From assembly GCA_000733415.1 (NCBI GenBank), contig KL662191.1:3207449-3271448 (forward strand): a stretch of 64,000 nucleotides of DNA, in the 5' to 3' direction. The notes under the pieces are model-generated. The model did no database searches. It was not told where the DNA came from and saw nothing but the letters and a program-made list of their open reading frames with translations. The DNA comes from [Leptolyngbya] sp. JSC-1 (GTDB lineage Bacteria > Cyanobacteriota > Cyanobacteriia > Elainellales > Elainellaceae). Positions 42,975 to 52,445 of the stretch are shown in pieces; the first letter of the stretch is position 1; each line of letters opens with the position of its first letter. A program made the translations under genes and the position numbers.

Positions 42975-43454
42975 ATGAAGGATCGAACACTGAACGATTT
43001 TTCTGCGCGTGCTTTGAATAGAAACTCGGCCTTTCAGAACACCAGAACCAGAAACCGGTTGCGGGAAGACATTGGTACACTGCGCAACCGATTTCGCGCC
43101 TCTGGAGAAGTCAACAAAGACGAATTCGATACTTACCGATTTCAATTGAGGCAGACCGCTACGATCAAAGTTTCCCTAGAAAATGAAGAAAACCTTGGCT
43201 TTTTCGATGTCTTTGGCACTAAAAAGCGAGTGCAAGCAAAACTGCTCAATGGTAATGGCAGCACCCTGCGTTCTACCGATCGAGTCCGCCCAGAAGGAGA
43301 AGATGATTTCAGAATTCGCCTCCGGGCAGGCACCTACTCGATTAGGGTTACAGGCCGCAGCGAGAAGGATGTAGAGTACGAACTAGAACTCGCACGGAGT
43401 AACAGAAATAGCAACGATGATGACGATTTCGATGATGATTTTGATGACAACTAA
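42975..43454 (+). CDS. PPC-like beta-sandwich protein with Asp-rich tail
   Basis: 159 residues from the ATG at 42975, which has AGGAG 9 nt upstream. The core (about 45-140) resembles a bacterial pre-peptidase C-terminal domain: DTYRFQLRQTATIKVSLEN, then FRIRLRAGTYSIRVTGR and YELELA. The N terminus is basic (KDRTLNDFSARALNRNSAF) with no signal peptide. The C terminus is almost all Asp with Phe and Asn (DDDDFDDDFDDN) and could bind Ca. A leaderless extracellular-type domain suggests export by a type I system or a phage-like structural role; this is inference. Confidence 0.65.
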   Translation: MKDRTLNDFSARALNRNSAFQNTRTRNRLREDIGTLRNRFRASGEVNKDEFDTYRFQLRQTATIKVSLENEENLGFFDVFGTKKRVQAKLLNGNGSTLRSTDRVRPEGEDDFRIRLRAGTYSIRVTGRSEKDVEYELELARSNRNSNDDDDFDDDFDDN

Positions 43455-43514
43455 GTATATTCACTTCCTAGTCAATCCAGAATCAAGTTAAGCATCACCT
43501 AGAAATAGAATCAA

Positions 43515-45803
43515 CTAAGTTCGCCGATTAAATTTGGCCTTTAAATCATCCAGGGTAGGGGCAGCCGGTTTCGCTTGAGAATTAGCCTGCGATTGCTTTT
43601 CCTTCGATTTTGCAGAGTTCCCTTGAGTCGGACGTTTCTCGTTCGGGGCATCGGCAGAACGCATCGACAGGCTGATTCGCTTCAACTGTTCGTTGACCTC
43701 TACAACGCGCACCTTCACGACCTGACCCACTTTGACAATTTGCTTCGGATCGCTGACAAACCGATCGGCGAGCTGGGATACATGCACTAAACCATCTTGA
43801 TGTACGCCAATATCCACAAAAGCGCCGAAATTGGCCACGTTGGTGACTACGCCTTCTAACTCCATCCCTGGCTTCAGGTCGCTGATTTCCTTAATGCCTG
43901 CTTTGAAGGTGGCGTACTTGAATTCGGCTCGCGGGTCGCGTCCTGGTTTTTCCAGTTCGGCCAAAATGTCACGCAGGGTCGGTTCACCGACGGTGTCTGT
44001 CACGTATTTTTTCAGATCAACCTTACGGACCTGCTCGGCTAGTTGGGTCACTTGCGTTAACGGTACATTCAAGTCTTTGGCAATGGCCTCCACGACTTTG
44101 TAACTTTCTGGATGCACTGCCGTATTGTCGAGTGGATTGTTGCCGCCCCGAATTCGCAAAAAACCTGCCGATTGCTCAAACGCTTTGGGTCCCAGTTTGG
44201 GCACTTTCATCAGCTCGCGTCGGTTCTGAAAGGCGCCATTTTGGTTGCGGTAGTTGACGATGTTGTTGGCAACCGTGGCGTTAATTCCAGATATAAAAGT
44301 CAGCAGTTCCTTAGAGGCGGTGTTCAGGTCAACCCCCACATAGTTGACGCAGCTCTCGACCGTTTCATCCAGTTTTTTCTTCAGTAGCTTTTGATCCACA
44401 TCATGCTGATACTGCCCAACCCCAATCGATTTAGGATCGATTTTGACTAACTCGGCCAATGGATCCTGCAGCCGCCGACCAATGCTGATTGCACCCCGCA
44501 CCGTCACATCCTGATCGGGGAATTCGGCAATCGCTACGTCACTGGCTGAATAAACCGAGGCTCCAGCTTCGTTGACAATCACCTTGATCGGCTGGCGGTC
44601 CAGTATCTTGAGAACTTCGCCGACAAATTCGTCGGTTTCGCGGCTGGCGGTGCCATTGCCAATCGCAATTAATTCAACCTGGTACTTATTAATCAGGGTT
44701 TTCAATGTATTGGCAGCTTGGACTCGTTGCGCCTCGGCCTGATGAGGGTAGATCGTCTGATATTCCAAAAACTTGCCGGTCTGATCCAGCACACACACCT
44801 TACAACCCGTGCGGAACCCCGGATCGATTGCCAGTGTGGGCTTCATGCCAGCCGGAGCCGCTAGCAGCAGCTCGCGCAGATTTGCTTCAAAAGTTTTGAT
44901 CGACTCAATATCAGCCTCTTGTTTTTTCGCGGCTCGCACTTCACTGATCAAAGAATTCTTCATCAATCGGTTAAAGGCATCTTGCAGCATCGCGCGGTAG
45001 AACTCGCGGATCGGGCGCTGTTTGCTGCGAATTTCCTGAGACTCCAGATACTCCAGCACCGCTTCTTGATCAAACTCTAGATCGAACTCCAAAATGCCTT
45101 CGGCCTCTCCCCGGTAGAGAGCTAGCAAATTATGGGGCGCAATCGCCTTCACTTTTGCCTGAAACGCCCGATACATCTCAAATTTAGTCGAGCCTTCTGG
45201 ATAGTCGGGCTTCACCCGCGAGACAAACAGCCCTGACTGAATCAAGTAGTCCCGCAGATAGGCTCGCAAATTGGCTTTCTCGGCCACTTCTTCAGCCAGG
45301 ATATCTGACGCACCCTGAAGCGCGTCTGCGGCAGATTTGACGCCTTTTTCCTCGGAGACATACTTGGCGGCTTCTGGTTCTAGCGCAGTAGCTGGAGCCT
45401 GCGGCTGATTCAAGGATTTGATCCACTCGGCTAATGGTTCCAACCCTTTTTCGCGGGCAATGGTGGCTTTGGTGCGGCGCTTCGGACGATAGGGCAAGTA
45501 GAGGTCTTCTAGCTCGTTCTTTTGCAGGCAATTCTCGATTTGGGTTTGCAACTCTTCGGTCAGTTTGCCCTGCTCGGCAATCGATTTGAGAATGGCGGCC
45601 TTGCGTTCCTCTAGCTCAGTCAGATAGGTGTAGCGATCTAACAGATCCCGTAACTGCACCTCGTTCATTTCGCCGGTGCGTTCTTTACGGTAGCGAGCAA
45701 TAAAGGGCACCGTTGCTCCTTCGGCAAACAGTTCGAGGGCATTTTGAACTTGAGATGGCTTCAGGGACAGTTCAGCAGCGAGGAGTTTAGGAATATCGAG
45801 CAT
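43515..45803 (-). CDS. tex: Tex-family RNA-binding transcription accessory protein
   Basis: 762 residues with the full Tex order: N-terminal helical domain (QVQNALELFAEGATVPFIARYRKERTGEMNE), YqgF/RNase H-like domain (PTLAIDPGFRTGCKVCVLD), helix-hairpin-helix region (LTFISGINATVANNIVNYRNQNGAFQNRREL) and a C-terminal S1 domain (GMELEGVVTNVANFGAFVDIGVHQDGLVHVSQLADRF). The last 50 residues are Lys/Gln-rich and less conserved. Binds nucleic acid and influences transcription in other bacteria. Single gene upstream of nothing obvious on its strand. Confidence 0.93.
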   Translation of the reverse strand: MLDIPKLLAAELSLKPSQVQNALELFAEGATVPFIARYRKERTGEMNEVQLRDLLDRYTYLTELEERKAAILKSIAEQGKLTEELQTQIENCLQKNELEDLYLPYRPKRRTKATIAREKGLEPLAEWIKSLNQPQAPATALEPEAAKYVSEEKGVKSAADALQGASDILAEEVAEKANLRAYLRDYLIQSGLFVSRVKPDYPEGSTKFEMYRAFQAKVKAIAPHNLLALYRGEAEGILEFDLEFDQEAVLEYLESQEIRSKQRPIREFYRAMLQDAFNRLMKNSLISEVRAAKKQEADIESIKTFEANLRELLLAAPAGMKPTLAIDPGFRTGCKVCVLDQTGKFLEYQTIYPHQAEAQRVQAANTLKTLINKYQVELIAIGNGTASRETDEFVGEVLKILDRQPIKVIVNEAGASVYSASDVAIAEFPDQDVTVRGAISIGRRLQDPLAELVKIDPKSIGVGQYQHDVDQKLLKKKLDETVESCVNYVGVDLNTASKELLTFISGINATVANNIVNYRNQNGAFQNRRELMKVPKLGPKAFEQSAGFLRIRGGNNPLDNTAVHPESYKVVEAIAKDLNVPLTQVTQLAEQVRKVDLKKYVTDTVGEPTLRDILAELEKPGRDPRAEFKYATFKAGIKEISDLKPGMELEGVVTNVANFGAFVDIGVHQDGLVHVSQLADRFVSDPKQIVKVGQVVKVRVVEVNEQLKRISLSMRSADAPNEKRPTQGNSAKSKEKQSQANSQAKPAAPTLDDLKAKFNRRT

Positions 45804-45881
45804 TGCCTATTGGGGATTTAGGGAATACGAATCAGCTTTTCTAGGATAATCCAATCCTTTGTCGGTGTTGCGCTGGCGATT

Positions 45882-45912
45882 CAAAACAGAAAGGGCAGAC
45901 CAATGCCTGCCC
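45882..45912 (-). terminator. Terminator of groEL
   Basis: On the minus strand GGGCAG and CTGCCC form a stem with an 8-nt loop followed by TTTCTGTTTT, about 50 nt after the groEL stop. Confidence 0.75.
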
Positions 45913-45963
45913 CATTAGATTCCTTAGATTGAGATAACACAGATTAGGTTTGAGTCAGCGGGA

Positions 45964-47640
45964 CTACATCATGCCCATACCGCCCATACCGCCCATACCG
46001 CCCATACCGCCCATACCGCCCATGCCGCCCATGCCGCCCATGTCGGGTGCAGCCGCCTTCTTCTTCTCCGGCTTTTCTACGACTAGTGCTTCGGTGGTAA
46101 TCACCATGCCAGCGATCGAGGCTGCATCCTGAAGGGCCGAACGAACCACTTTCGCCGGATCAATAATTCCAGCCGCGACCAAATCTTCAAACTGATTGGT
46201 CAAGGCATTGTAGCCGTGGTTGAAGTCCATTGCCTTGACTTTTTCTACCACCACCGAACCTTCTACACCAGCATTCTCAGCAATTTGCCGCAGCGGTGCT
46301 TCGAGTGCTCGAATCACAATATCGGCCCCAATCTGTTCGTCGGTGTCTAAGGTTTGTTTGAAGTCCTGCATTTTCTGCGCCAGATGCAGCAGGGTTGTGC
46401 CACCGCCGGGCACAATCCCCTCTTCGACAGCCGCCTTAGTTGCATTGAGGGCATCTTCGAGGCGCAGTTTGCGATCCTTAAGTTCGGTTTCAGTGGCGGC
46501 TCCTACCTTAATAACCGCAACGCCGCCAACCAAGCGAGCCAATCGCTCTTGCAGCTTCTCAGAGTCATACTCAGAATCGGTTTCGGCCAACTCTCGGCGA
46601 ATCTGGGCAATTCGGGTCTCCAGCGCATGTTTATCGGGCGCTTCGGCCACAATTGTGGTGGTGTCTTTGGTAATCGTCACCTTGCGGGCATTGCCCAATG
46701 TCTCTAACGTCGCCATATCAAGACTGAGGCCAATGTCCTCTGAGATCATTTGCCCACCTGTCAGAACGGCGATATCTTGCAGCACCGCTTTACGCCGCTC
46801 GCCAAACGAAGGAGCCTTCACGGCCACTACATTTAGCACACCTCGCAGTCGGTTCACCACTAGTGTTGCCAGCGCTTCACCTTCCACATCTTCAGCGATA
46901 ATCAGCAGCGGCTGACCGGCGCGGGCAATTTTTTCTAGAACGGGAACCAGATCTTGAATGTTGCTAATTTTCTTATCGGTCAGCAGAATCAGCGGCTTTT
47001 CCAGTTCGCAAATCATCCGCTCAGTATCGGTAACAAAGTAAGGAGAAATGTAGCCGCGATCGAACTGCATCCCTTCGACGGTTTCCATCTCGGTGGAAAG
47101 CGACTTCGATTCTTCTACCGAAATCACACCATCTCGGCCAACTTTGCTCATCGCTTCGGCGATCATCGCGCCCACTTCCGGATCGCTGCCGGCAGCCACG
47201 GTTGCCACTTGCTCGATCTCATTGCCCTCGATCGGCTTCGCGATGGCGGCAATTTCTGCCAAAATTTGTTCCACAGTCTTCTCAATGCCGCGCCGCAAAC
47301 TGACCGGATTGCTACCTGCTGCGACGTTTCTCAGCCCTTCGCGAATCATGGCCTGAGCCAGCACTGTTGCAGTGGTAGTGCCATCTCCAGCCAAATCTTT
47401 GGTTTTAGAAGCCACTTCTTGAATCAAACGAGCACCCGTATTTTCCAACGGATCTTCCAGCTCAATTTCTTTGGCAATCGTGATGCCATCGTTCACGATT
47501 TGAGGGGCACCATACTTTGCCTCCAGAACAACGTTGCGGCCTTTAGGTCCCAGAGTAATCCGCACCGCATCGGCTAGGGCATTAACACCACGCTCCAACG
47601 CCTGACGCGATTCTTCATCAAATACAACAATTTTGGGCAT
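45964..47640 (-). CDS. groEL: Chaperonin GroEL, solitary copy (groEL2/cpn60-like)
   Basis: 60-kDa chaperonin, 558 residues from the ATG at 47640 (PKIVVFDEESRQALERGV); an upstream in-frame start at 47679 would overlap the CIRCE operator and is rejected. Nucleotide-binding motif VNDGITIAKEIELEDPLENTGARL and AGDGTTTATVLAQAM are intact, and the protein ends in seven GGM repeats. No groES precedes it, so it is the lone second groEL that many cyanobacteria carry besides groESL. Regulation by HrcA is indicated by the perfect CIRCE element 33 bp upstream. Confidence 0.95.
   Translation of the reverse strand: MPKIVVFDEESRQALERGVNALADAVRITLGPKGRNVVLEAKYGAPQIVNDGITIAKEIELEDPLENTGARLIQEVASKTKDLAGDGTTTATVLAQAMIREGLRNVAAGSNPVSLRRGIEKTVEQILAEIAAIAKPIEGNEIEQVATVAAGSDPEVGAMIAEAMSKVGRDGVISVEESKSLSTEMETVEGMQFDRGYISPYFVTDTERMICELEKPLILLTDKKISNIQDLVPVLEKIARAGQPLLIIAEDVEGEALATLVVNRLRGVLNVVAVKAPSFGERRKAVLQDIAVLTGGQMISEDIGLSLDMATLETLGNARKVTITKDTTTIVAEAPDKHALETRIAQIRRELAETDSEYDSEKLQERLARLVGGVAVIKVGAATETELKDRKLRLEDALNATKAAVEEGIVPGGGTTLLHLAQKMQDFKQTLDTDEQIGADIVIRALEAPLRQIAENAGVEGSVVVEKVKAMDFNHGYNALTNQFEDLVAAGIIDPAKVVRSALQDAASIAGMVITTEALVVEKPEKKKAAAPDMGGMGGMGGMGGMGGMGGMGGMGMM
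45967..46038 (-). repeat. 9-bp tandem repeat encoding the GroEL GGM tail
   Basis: The unit CCCATACCG (and CCCATGCCG) is repeated about eight times on the + strand; it encodes Gly-Gly-Met. Such a run can expand or contract by slippage without shifting the frame. Confidence 0.85.
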
Positions 47641-47672
47641 AGATTTCGGTTCCGATCTCTCCACTGTAGACT

Positions 47673-47699
47673 TTAGCACTCAAGTCGATCGAGTGCTAA
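47673..47699. promoter_or_regulatory. CIRCE operator (HrcA binding site)
   Basis: TTAGCACTC-N9-GAGTGCTAA, an exact CIRCE inverted repeat, 33 bp upstream of the groEL ATG and placed to be within its leader or promoter. HrcA represses chaperone genes at such sites until heat stress. Confidence 0.95.
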
Positions 47700-48354
47700 A
47701 ACCGGACTGGAGGGAATCCCGAACTCCAACCACCCAACAGGATGTTGGTCCAGAAAATTCTGGGGTCAACCGCTTTTTAGCTCGAACACTGCCAGGAGCT
47801 GAAATAAAACCTAGTTTAGTTGAAGTACACAACTTAATGTTTTCTGCCCCATACTGCGACACACATCCAATCGCGCCTGAGCCTGCCCTACCAGAAACAC
47901 CAGGCTGACTACCACCACCATCAGCAATACCTTTTCTCCATCAATTCTCAGCAGCATTTGGCCATGTCCAAAGGAAGAGCAACAAAGGTACACATAACTT
48001 TACCGATTGGTAACATGGCTTTTGTGAAGTCGAAACCCGATTGTTGTGAAGCTCTAGTAAAGAAACGCTTAAATCGCCCAGAGGTGGACCGCTCAGTTTG
48101 AAACCTTATGCTTTTGGAGAGACACTGCACCTTAGCATTATTGAGTCATCGCAATCTTTTGGCTGTTGACGCAGTGCAATGTTATCAACTGTGTCAGCAA
48201 TATTGAATGTCATGATGTTTTGTCATATTGTGCTGCCGAGGCGAGTATCTACAGTCATGCGTAGCTGAAATCCTACTGACTTCTAACTCCTGGCTTCTGA
48301 CTCCTGACTCCTGTTCTGCTGTACGATCGCTCTGATGATTGGACTAAATCAGGC
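47700..48354. other. Intergenic between groEL operator and oxidoreductase gene
   Basis: 655 nt without a convincing gene. It contains the CTGACTC heptamer repeats at 48276 and no other structured element that I can recognise. Confidence 0.55.
48276..48318. repeat. Short tandem heptamer repeat (GACTCCT type)
   Basis: Degenerate TTCTGAC/TCCTGAC heptamers in a row, the STRR type of intergenic repeat known from filamentous cyanobacteria. Related runs lie at 50341 and 63939. Confidence 0.75.
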
Positions 48355-49461
48355 ATGGCAGATTCTCGAATTGGTGTTGCTGTCGTTGGTACCGGCTTTG
48401 GGCAGAAAATTCACATTCCCGGCTTGCAAATTCATCATCGTACAGAGGTTGTAGCAGTCTACCACCGAAATTTGGGCAAAGCGCAGGCGGTGGCGCAGGC
48501 GTTTCAGATTCCCCATGCGGCGCAAACCGTGGAAGAAATTGTCCGCTTGCCAGCAGTAGACGCAGTGGCTATTTCAACGCCTCCTTTCTTGCATTACGAA
48601 ATGGCAAAAACGGTTCTGGAAGCCGGCAAACACCTACTGCTCGAAAAGCCCATGACTCTGGATGTAAAAGAAGCCATTGAGCTGTACCGATTAGCTCAGA
48701 CTCAAGGTGTCATCGCGATGATGGACTTCGAGTTCCGGTTTGTTTCGGCCTGGCAGCACTTGGCAGAACTGTTGGCGGAAGGCTATGTGGGGCAGAAGCG
48801 GCTAGTGAAGATAGACTGGCTGGTTTCCAGTCGAGCCGATGCAACTCGCCCTTGGAATTGGTATGCCCGCCGGGATCAGGGAGGTGGAGCATTAGGAGCC
48901 ATTGGTTCGCATCTATTTGACTATATAGCCTGGTTATTTGCTCCGGTTGCGCGGTTGTGTGGTCAGCTCAGCACTACGATTGCCACTCGTCCCGATCCCA
49001 TCACCGGCGAAGCGAAGCCAGTTGATGCCGACGATACCTGCACACTGATGCTGGAATTGACCGATGGAACGCCCTGTCAGGCTTGTCTCAGTGCCGTCAC
49101 CTATCAGGGGCGAGGGCATTGGGTAGAGGTGTATGGCGACCGTGGCACGCTGGTTCTGGGCAGTGACAATCAGAGTGACTATGTGCATGGCTTCAAACTG
49201 TGGGGCAGCCAAGCGGGTCAACCATTAACCGAACTGGAGATTCCAGCTCGCCTCGCGTTTCCCACTACCTATCCCGACGGTCGCTTAGCGCCGTTTATCC
49301 GAGTGGTCGATCAATGGGTCCAAGGAATCGAGCAAGGCCGATTCCTAGCACCCTCGTTACAAGAGGGGGTGTACTCCCAACTCCTGATGGATTTGACTCA
49401 TCAATCGCACCAAACTAAGACTTGGGTAGAGGTGCCTCCACTAGATTCGATCCTCTTCTAG
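48355..49461 (+). CDS. Gfo/Idh/MocA-family oxidoreductase
   Basis: Sugar or cyclitol dehydrogenase-like enzyme of 368 residues. Rossmann motif VAVVGTGFGQKIHIPGL, then LLEKPMTLDVKEAIELYRLA and the segment DFEFRFVSAWQHLAELLAEG. The second domain contains ARRDQGGGALGAIGSHLFDYIAWLF with the usual GSHLFD signature. It is unrelated in sequence detail to the similar enzyme at 25353. Substrate unknown. It converges on the Uma2 gene with only 9 nt between the stops. Confidence 0.87.
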   Translation: MADSRIGVAVVGTGFGQKIHIPGLQIHHRTEVVAVYHRNLGKAQAVAQAFQIPHAAQTVEEIVRLPAVDAVAISTPPFLHYEMAKTVLEAGKHLLLEKPMTLDVKEAIELYRLAQTQGVIAMMDFEFRFVSAWQHLAELLAEGYVGQKRLVKIDWLVSSRADATRPWNWYARRDQGGGALGAIGSHLFDYIAWLFAPVARLCGQLSTTIATRPDPITGEAKPVDADDTCTLMLELTDGTPCQACLSAVTYQGRGHWVEVYGDRGTLVLGSDNQSDYVHGFKLWGSQAGQPLTELEIPARLAFPTTYPDGRLAPFIRVVDQWVQGIEQGRFLAPSLQEGVYSQLLMDLTHQSHQTKTWVEVPPLDSILF

Positions 49462-49470
49462 AGATATCGG

Positions 49471-50271
49471 CTAAAGCTGATTGGGATCGATACCACGTTG
49501 CTGCAATTGGTCCATCAGCGCTTGCAGCTTAATTTCAGCTTGTTCAGCGCGTTGGCGTTCTTGTTCAGCGCGTTGGCGTTCTTGCTCAGCGCGTTGGCGT
49601 TCTTGCTCAGCGTGTTGGCGTTCTTGCTCGGCTTGTTGCCGCACTCGTTCAGCCCATGCTTCCGCTTGTTCGGCACGCTCTTCAGGAGTGGGAATTCGCT
49701 GGCCAGACTGGTCATACCAATACAGCCATTCCCGCTCGATGCCTTGGTACACACCCCGGTCCCGTCCTAGCCCCAACCCAATTTCGGGCAGCCAGACTGG
49801 TTCTCCAGTCAGTAAGTGATATTCCTGGTCCACAAGCTCGTACACCTCTAGTCGGGGCTTGCGTCGGCGTCGCGATGAGTAGATGGCGTAATACTTCACA
49901 CCCATTTGGGCATAGAGGGCCTTTTTACTGCTGTATTCACCTCGATGCCGCCGCGAAACCACTTCTAGCACAAAGGTCGGTACCCGGCGTTCTTCCCACA
50001 GCACATAACTCAGCCGTAACTCTTCATCGATGACGCGAGGAATTCCGATGCTCAGAAAACCATCTGGCACAATCGCAGGTAGGTCTGGGTCATAGTAAAT
50101 TCCCATATCCACCCCAAAGAACCAATCCCATCGATCGCGCCAGAGCCAGGCCAAAATTGATTTCAAAAGACCGGGAATCAGATCTTGCAGCTCATTATCC
50201 ACAGGAGTATCGTCGGAATCAGGCAGTTCCTCAGAAGAAGGCAGGCAAAGAGTGGGATCGTAGAAAAACAT
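49471..50271 (-). CDS. Uma2-family (DUF820) nuclease-like protein with repeat tail
   Basis: Putative PD-(D/E)XK-type endonuclease family abundant in cyanobacteria; biological role unclear. 266 residues. The Uma2 core (1-190) has VDMGIYYDPDLPAIVPDGFLSIG, the catalytic-looking PTFVLEVVSRRHRGEYSSKKALYAQMGVKYYAIYS and EVYELVDQEYHLLTGEPVWLPEIGLGL. The C-terminal 70 residues are a charged helix with AEQERQR heptads, a common appendage in this family. It overlaps no other gene and is monocistronic. Confidence 0.85.
   Translation of the reverse strand: MFFYDPTLCLPSSEELPDSDDTPVDNELQDLIPGLLKSILAWLWRDRWDWFFGVDMGIYYDPDLPAIVPDGFLSIGIPRVIDEELRLSYVLWEERRVPTFVLEVVSRRHRGEYSSKKALYAQMGVKYYAIYSSRRRRKPRLEVYELVDQEYHLLTGEPVWLPEIGLGLGRDRGVYQGIEREWLYWYDQSGQRIPTPEERAEQAEAWAERVRQQAEQERQHAEQERQRAEQERQRAEQERQRAEQAEIKLQALMDQLQQRGIDPNQL
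49541..49633 (-). repeat. 21-bp tandem repeat in the Uma2 gene tail
   Basis: The unit TGTTCAGCGCGTTGGCGTTCT is repeated about 4.4 times with few changes and encodes AEQERQR heptads. The near-identity at DNA level points to recent expansion. Confidence 0.85.
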
Positions 50272-50617
50272 CGCCAGTCACCAATCCTTCACCCGCATCA
50301 TAGCAAGTGCTCCGATTAGAATCCCAGACACAGAAGCAATTCTGACTCCTGACCCCTGACTTCTGACTCCTGACGCAAAACCTGATGATGAGAAGAGCCA
50401 CCAGCAATTAGAGGCTCCACTTCACCCGACGCTCCCTGGGGTGAGGCAGAACCTCTGTAGAGATTATGCTCACAAGCCGGATATTAGAGCAACCAGTCGC
50501 AGTTAAGTATAGTTAAGCGAACCCATAGAATCTAATAATTTATCTACGATTGCTCTTCAGGTCTGTTACCTTTATTAGGTTGTAGAGATTTAAGCAAAAG
50601 CCAGAGTAGGCGGCACT
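50272..50617. other. Intergenic upstream of lysC
   Basis: 346 nt with a CTGACTC heptamer run (50341-50374) and a TCACCC/GGGTGA stem near 50425-50448. I looked for a lysine riboswitch and did not find its conserved core. Confidence 0.5.
50341..50374. repeat. Short tandem heptamer repeat (GACTCCT type)
   Basis: Second copy of the TCTGACTCCTGAC type heptamer run in this window. Confidence 0.75.
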
Positions 50618-52441
50618 ATGGCACTGATTGTCCAGAAATACGGCGGCACTTCTGTTGGTTCGGTGGAGCGGATTCAAGCAGTCGCTCAGCGAGTGATTCA
50701 AACGGCTCAAACTGGTCATGGGCTTGTGGTCGTGGTTTCAGCGATGGGAAAGACCACTGATGGCCTGGTGAAGCTAGCGCACGAGATTTCTGCCAATCCC
50801 AGCCGGCGGGAAATGGACATGCTGCTGTCTACTGGCGAACAGGTGTCAATTGCCCTGTTAAGTATGGCGCTGCAAGAGTTGGGGCAGCCGGCTATTTCGA
50901 TGACCGGCGCGCAGGTGGGAATTGTCACCGAAGCAGAGCATACTCGCGCCCGCATTCTCAGCATTGAAACCGAACGGATCGAGCGCCACCTCCAATCGGG
51001 ACGAGTTGTCGTCGTGGCTGGGTTTCAGGGCATTTCCAGCCTATCTGATTTGGAGATTACAACCCTGGGGCGCGGTGGTTCCGATACCTCGGCGGTGGCA
51101 TTGGCGGCAGCACTGCGGGCCGATTGCTGCGAGATTTATACCGATGTACCCGGAATCCTCACCACCGATCCGCGCATTGTCCCCGATGCCCAGCTCATGG
51201 ATGAAATTACCTCCGATGAAATGCTGGAACTGGCTAGCCTGGGGGCAAAGGTACTGCATCCACGCGCGGTGGAGATTGCGCGTAACTATGGCGTCACACT
51301 AGTTGTACGCTCCAGTTGGACCGAGGATCCGGGTACGAAAGTCATTTCTCCCATCCCGCAGCCACGCCCCTTAGAAGGGCTGGAAATTGCCCACCCAGTT
51401 GATGCAGTTGAATTTGATACCGATCAAGCTAAAGTCGCCCTCTTACGGGTTCCGGACCGGCCCGGAATCGCTGCCCGTTTGTTTGGTGAAATTGCCTCTC
51501 AGGATCTGGATGTAGACCTGATTATCCAGTCGATCCACGAAGGTAACACAAACGACATTGCCTTTACCGTCACCAAAAATTCCTTGAACCGAGCGGAAGC
51601 GGTAGCCGCTGCGATTGCGCCTGCCTTACGCAATCAAACCGATCCCATTGCCGGTGAAGCCGAAGTCATGGTAGAACGCCGGATGGCGAAAGTCAGCATT
51701 GTCGGCGCGGGCATGATTGGCCGACCGGGTGTGGCAGCTCAAATGTTCACCACTCTGGCCGAAGCGCAGGTAAATATTGAGATGATTTCCACCTCGGAAG
51801 TGCAGGTGAGCTGCGCCATTGCCGAAGAAGACTGCGACCGAGCCATCGCGGCCCTGTGTCAAGCTTTCAATGTCACCAGTTCTCCGGCCAAATCGGGAGC
51901 CGGACGCCGTGAGCCAAACACCGAGGCTGCTCATAACCTACCTCCGGTCCGGGGGGCAGCTCTCGACCTGAAGCAAGCTCGCTTAGCAATTCGGCATGTT
52001 CCCGATCGGCCAGGGATGGCGGCTAGGATCTTTACTCTGTTAGCCGAGCGCAACATCAGCGTCGATATGATCATTCAATCGCAGCGCTGCCGCTTGATCA
52101 ACGGAGTCGCCAGCCGCGATATTGCCTTTACGGTGGCCGCGATCGATGCCGATGAAGCCCAGTCAATCCTCCAGTCCTCCAATTTGGGCTTTGGGGAAGT
52201 AATCGTTGATCGCTCGATTGCCAAAGTCAGCATTGTCGGCACCGGGATGGTGGGTCGTCCGGGCATTGCCGCTCGCATGTTTGAGGCGCTGGCCCAAGAG
52301 CAAATTAACATTCAAATGATTGCCACCTCTGAAATTAAGGTGAGCTGCTTAGTAGCCGAACAAGACGGAATGCGAGCCTTGCAAATCGTTCATGCTGCCT
52401 TTGGACTGTCGGGCAATCAGCGGATTGTTGTGCCAGCGTGA
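50618..52441 (+). CDS. lysC: Aspartate kinase with four ACT domains
   Basis: First step of the aspartate pathway to lysine, threonine and methionine. 607 residues. The kinase domain (1-250) shows IVQKYGGTSVGSVERI, TGEQVSIALLSMAL, TLGRGGSDTSAVALAAAL and GAKVLHPRAVEIAR. Four ACT domains follow as two tandem pairs (each pair with DRPGIAARLF/DRPGMAARIF and VSIVGAGMIGRPGVAAQMF/VSIVGTGMVGRPGIAARMF), joined by a Pro/Ser-rich linker near residue 425. The four-ACT form is typical of cyanobacteria and mediates feedback inhibition by lysine and threonine. Monocistronic. Confidence 0.93.
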   Translation: MALIVQKYGGTSVGSVERIQAVAQRVIQTAQTGHGLVVVVSAMGKTTDGLVKLAHEISANPSRREMDMLLSTGEQVSIALLSMALQELGQPAISMTGAQVGIVTEAEHTRARILSIETERIERHLQSGRVVVVAGFQGISSLSDLEITTLGRGGSDTSAVALAAALRADCCEIYTDVPGILTTDPRIVPDAQLMDEITSDEMLELASLGAKVLHPRAVEIARNYGVTLVVRSSWTEDPGTKVISPIPQPRPLEGLEIAHPVDAVEFDTDQAKVALLRVPDRPGIAARLFGEIASQDLDVDLIIQSIHEGNTNDIAFTVTKNSLNRAEAVAAAIAPALRNQTDPIAGEAEVMVERRMAKVSIVGAGMIGRPGVAAQMFTTLAEAQVNIEMISTSEVQVSCAIAEEDCDRAIAALCQAFNVTSSPAKSGAGRREPNTEAAHNLPPVRGAALDLKQARLAIRHVPDRPGMAARIFTLLAERNISVDMIIQSQRCRLINGVASRDIAFTVAAIDADEAQSILQSSNLGFGEVIVDRSIAKVSIVGTGMVGRPGIAARMFEALAQEQINIQMIATSEIKVSCLVAEQDGMRALQIVHAAFGLSGNQRIVVPA

Positions 52442-52445
52442 AACC

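Noticed and set aside
47633..47908. 91-codon + strand frame across the groEL promoter and CIRCE
   Set aside because: It begins inside groEL antisense and runs through the CIRCE operator; no protein features.
49481..49819. Cys-rich + strand frame with repeating Cys-Ser-Ala-Arg-Trp units
   Set aside because: It is the antisense image of the AEQERQR repeat tail of the Uma2 gene.
50450..50617. Lysine riboswitch upstream of lysC
   Set aside because: The conserved core and helices of the lysine riboswitch were not found.
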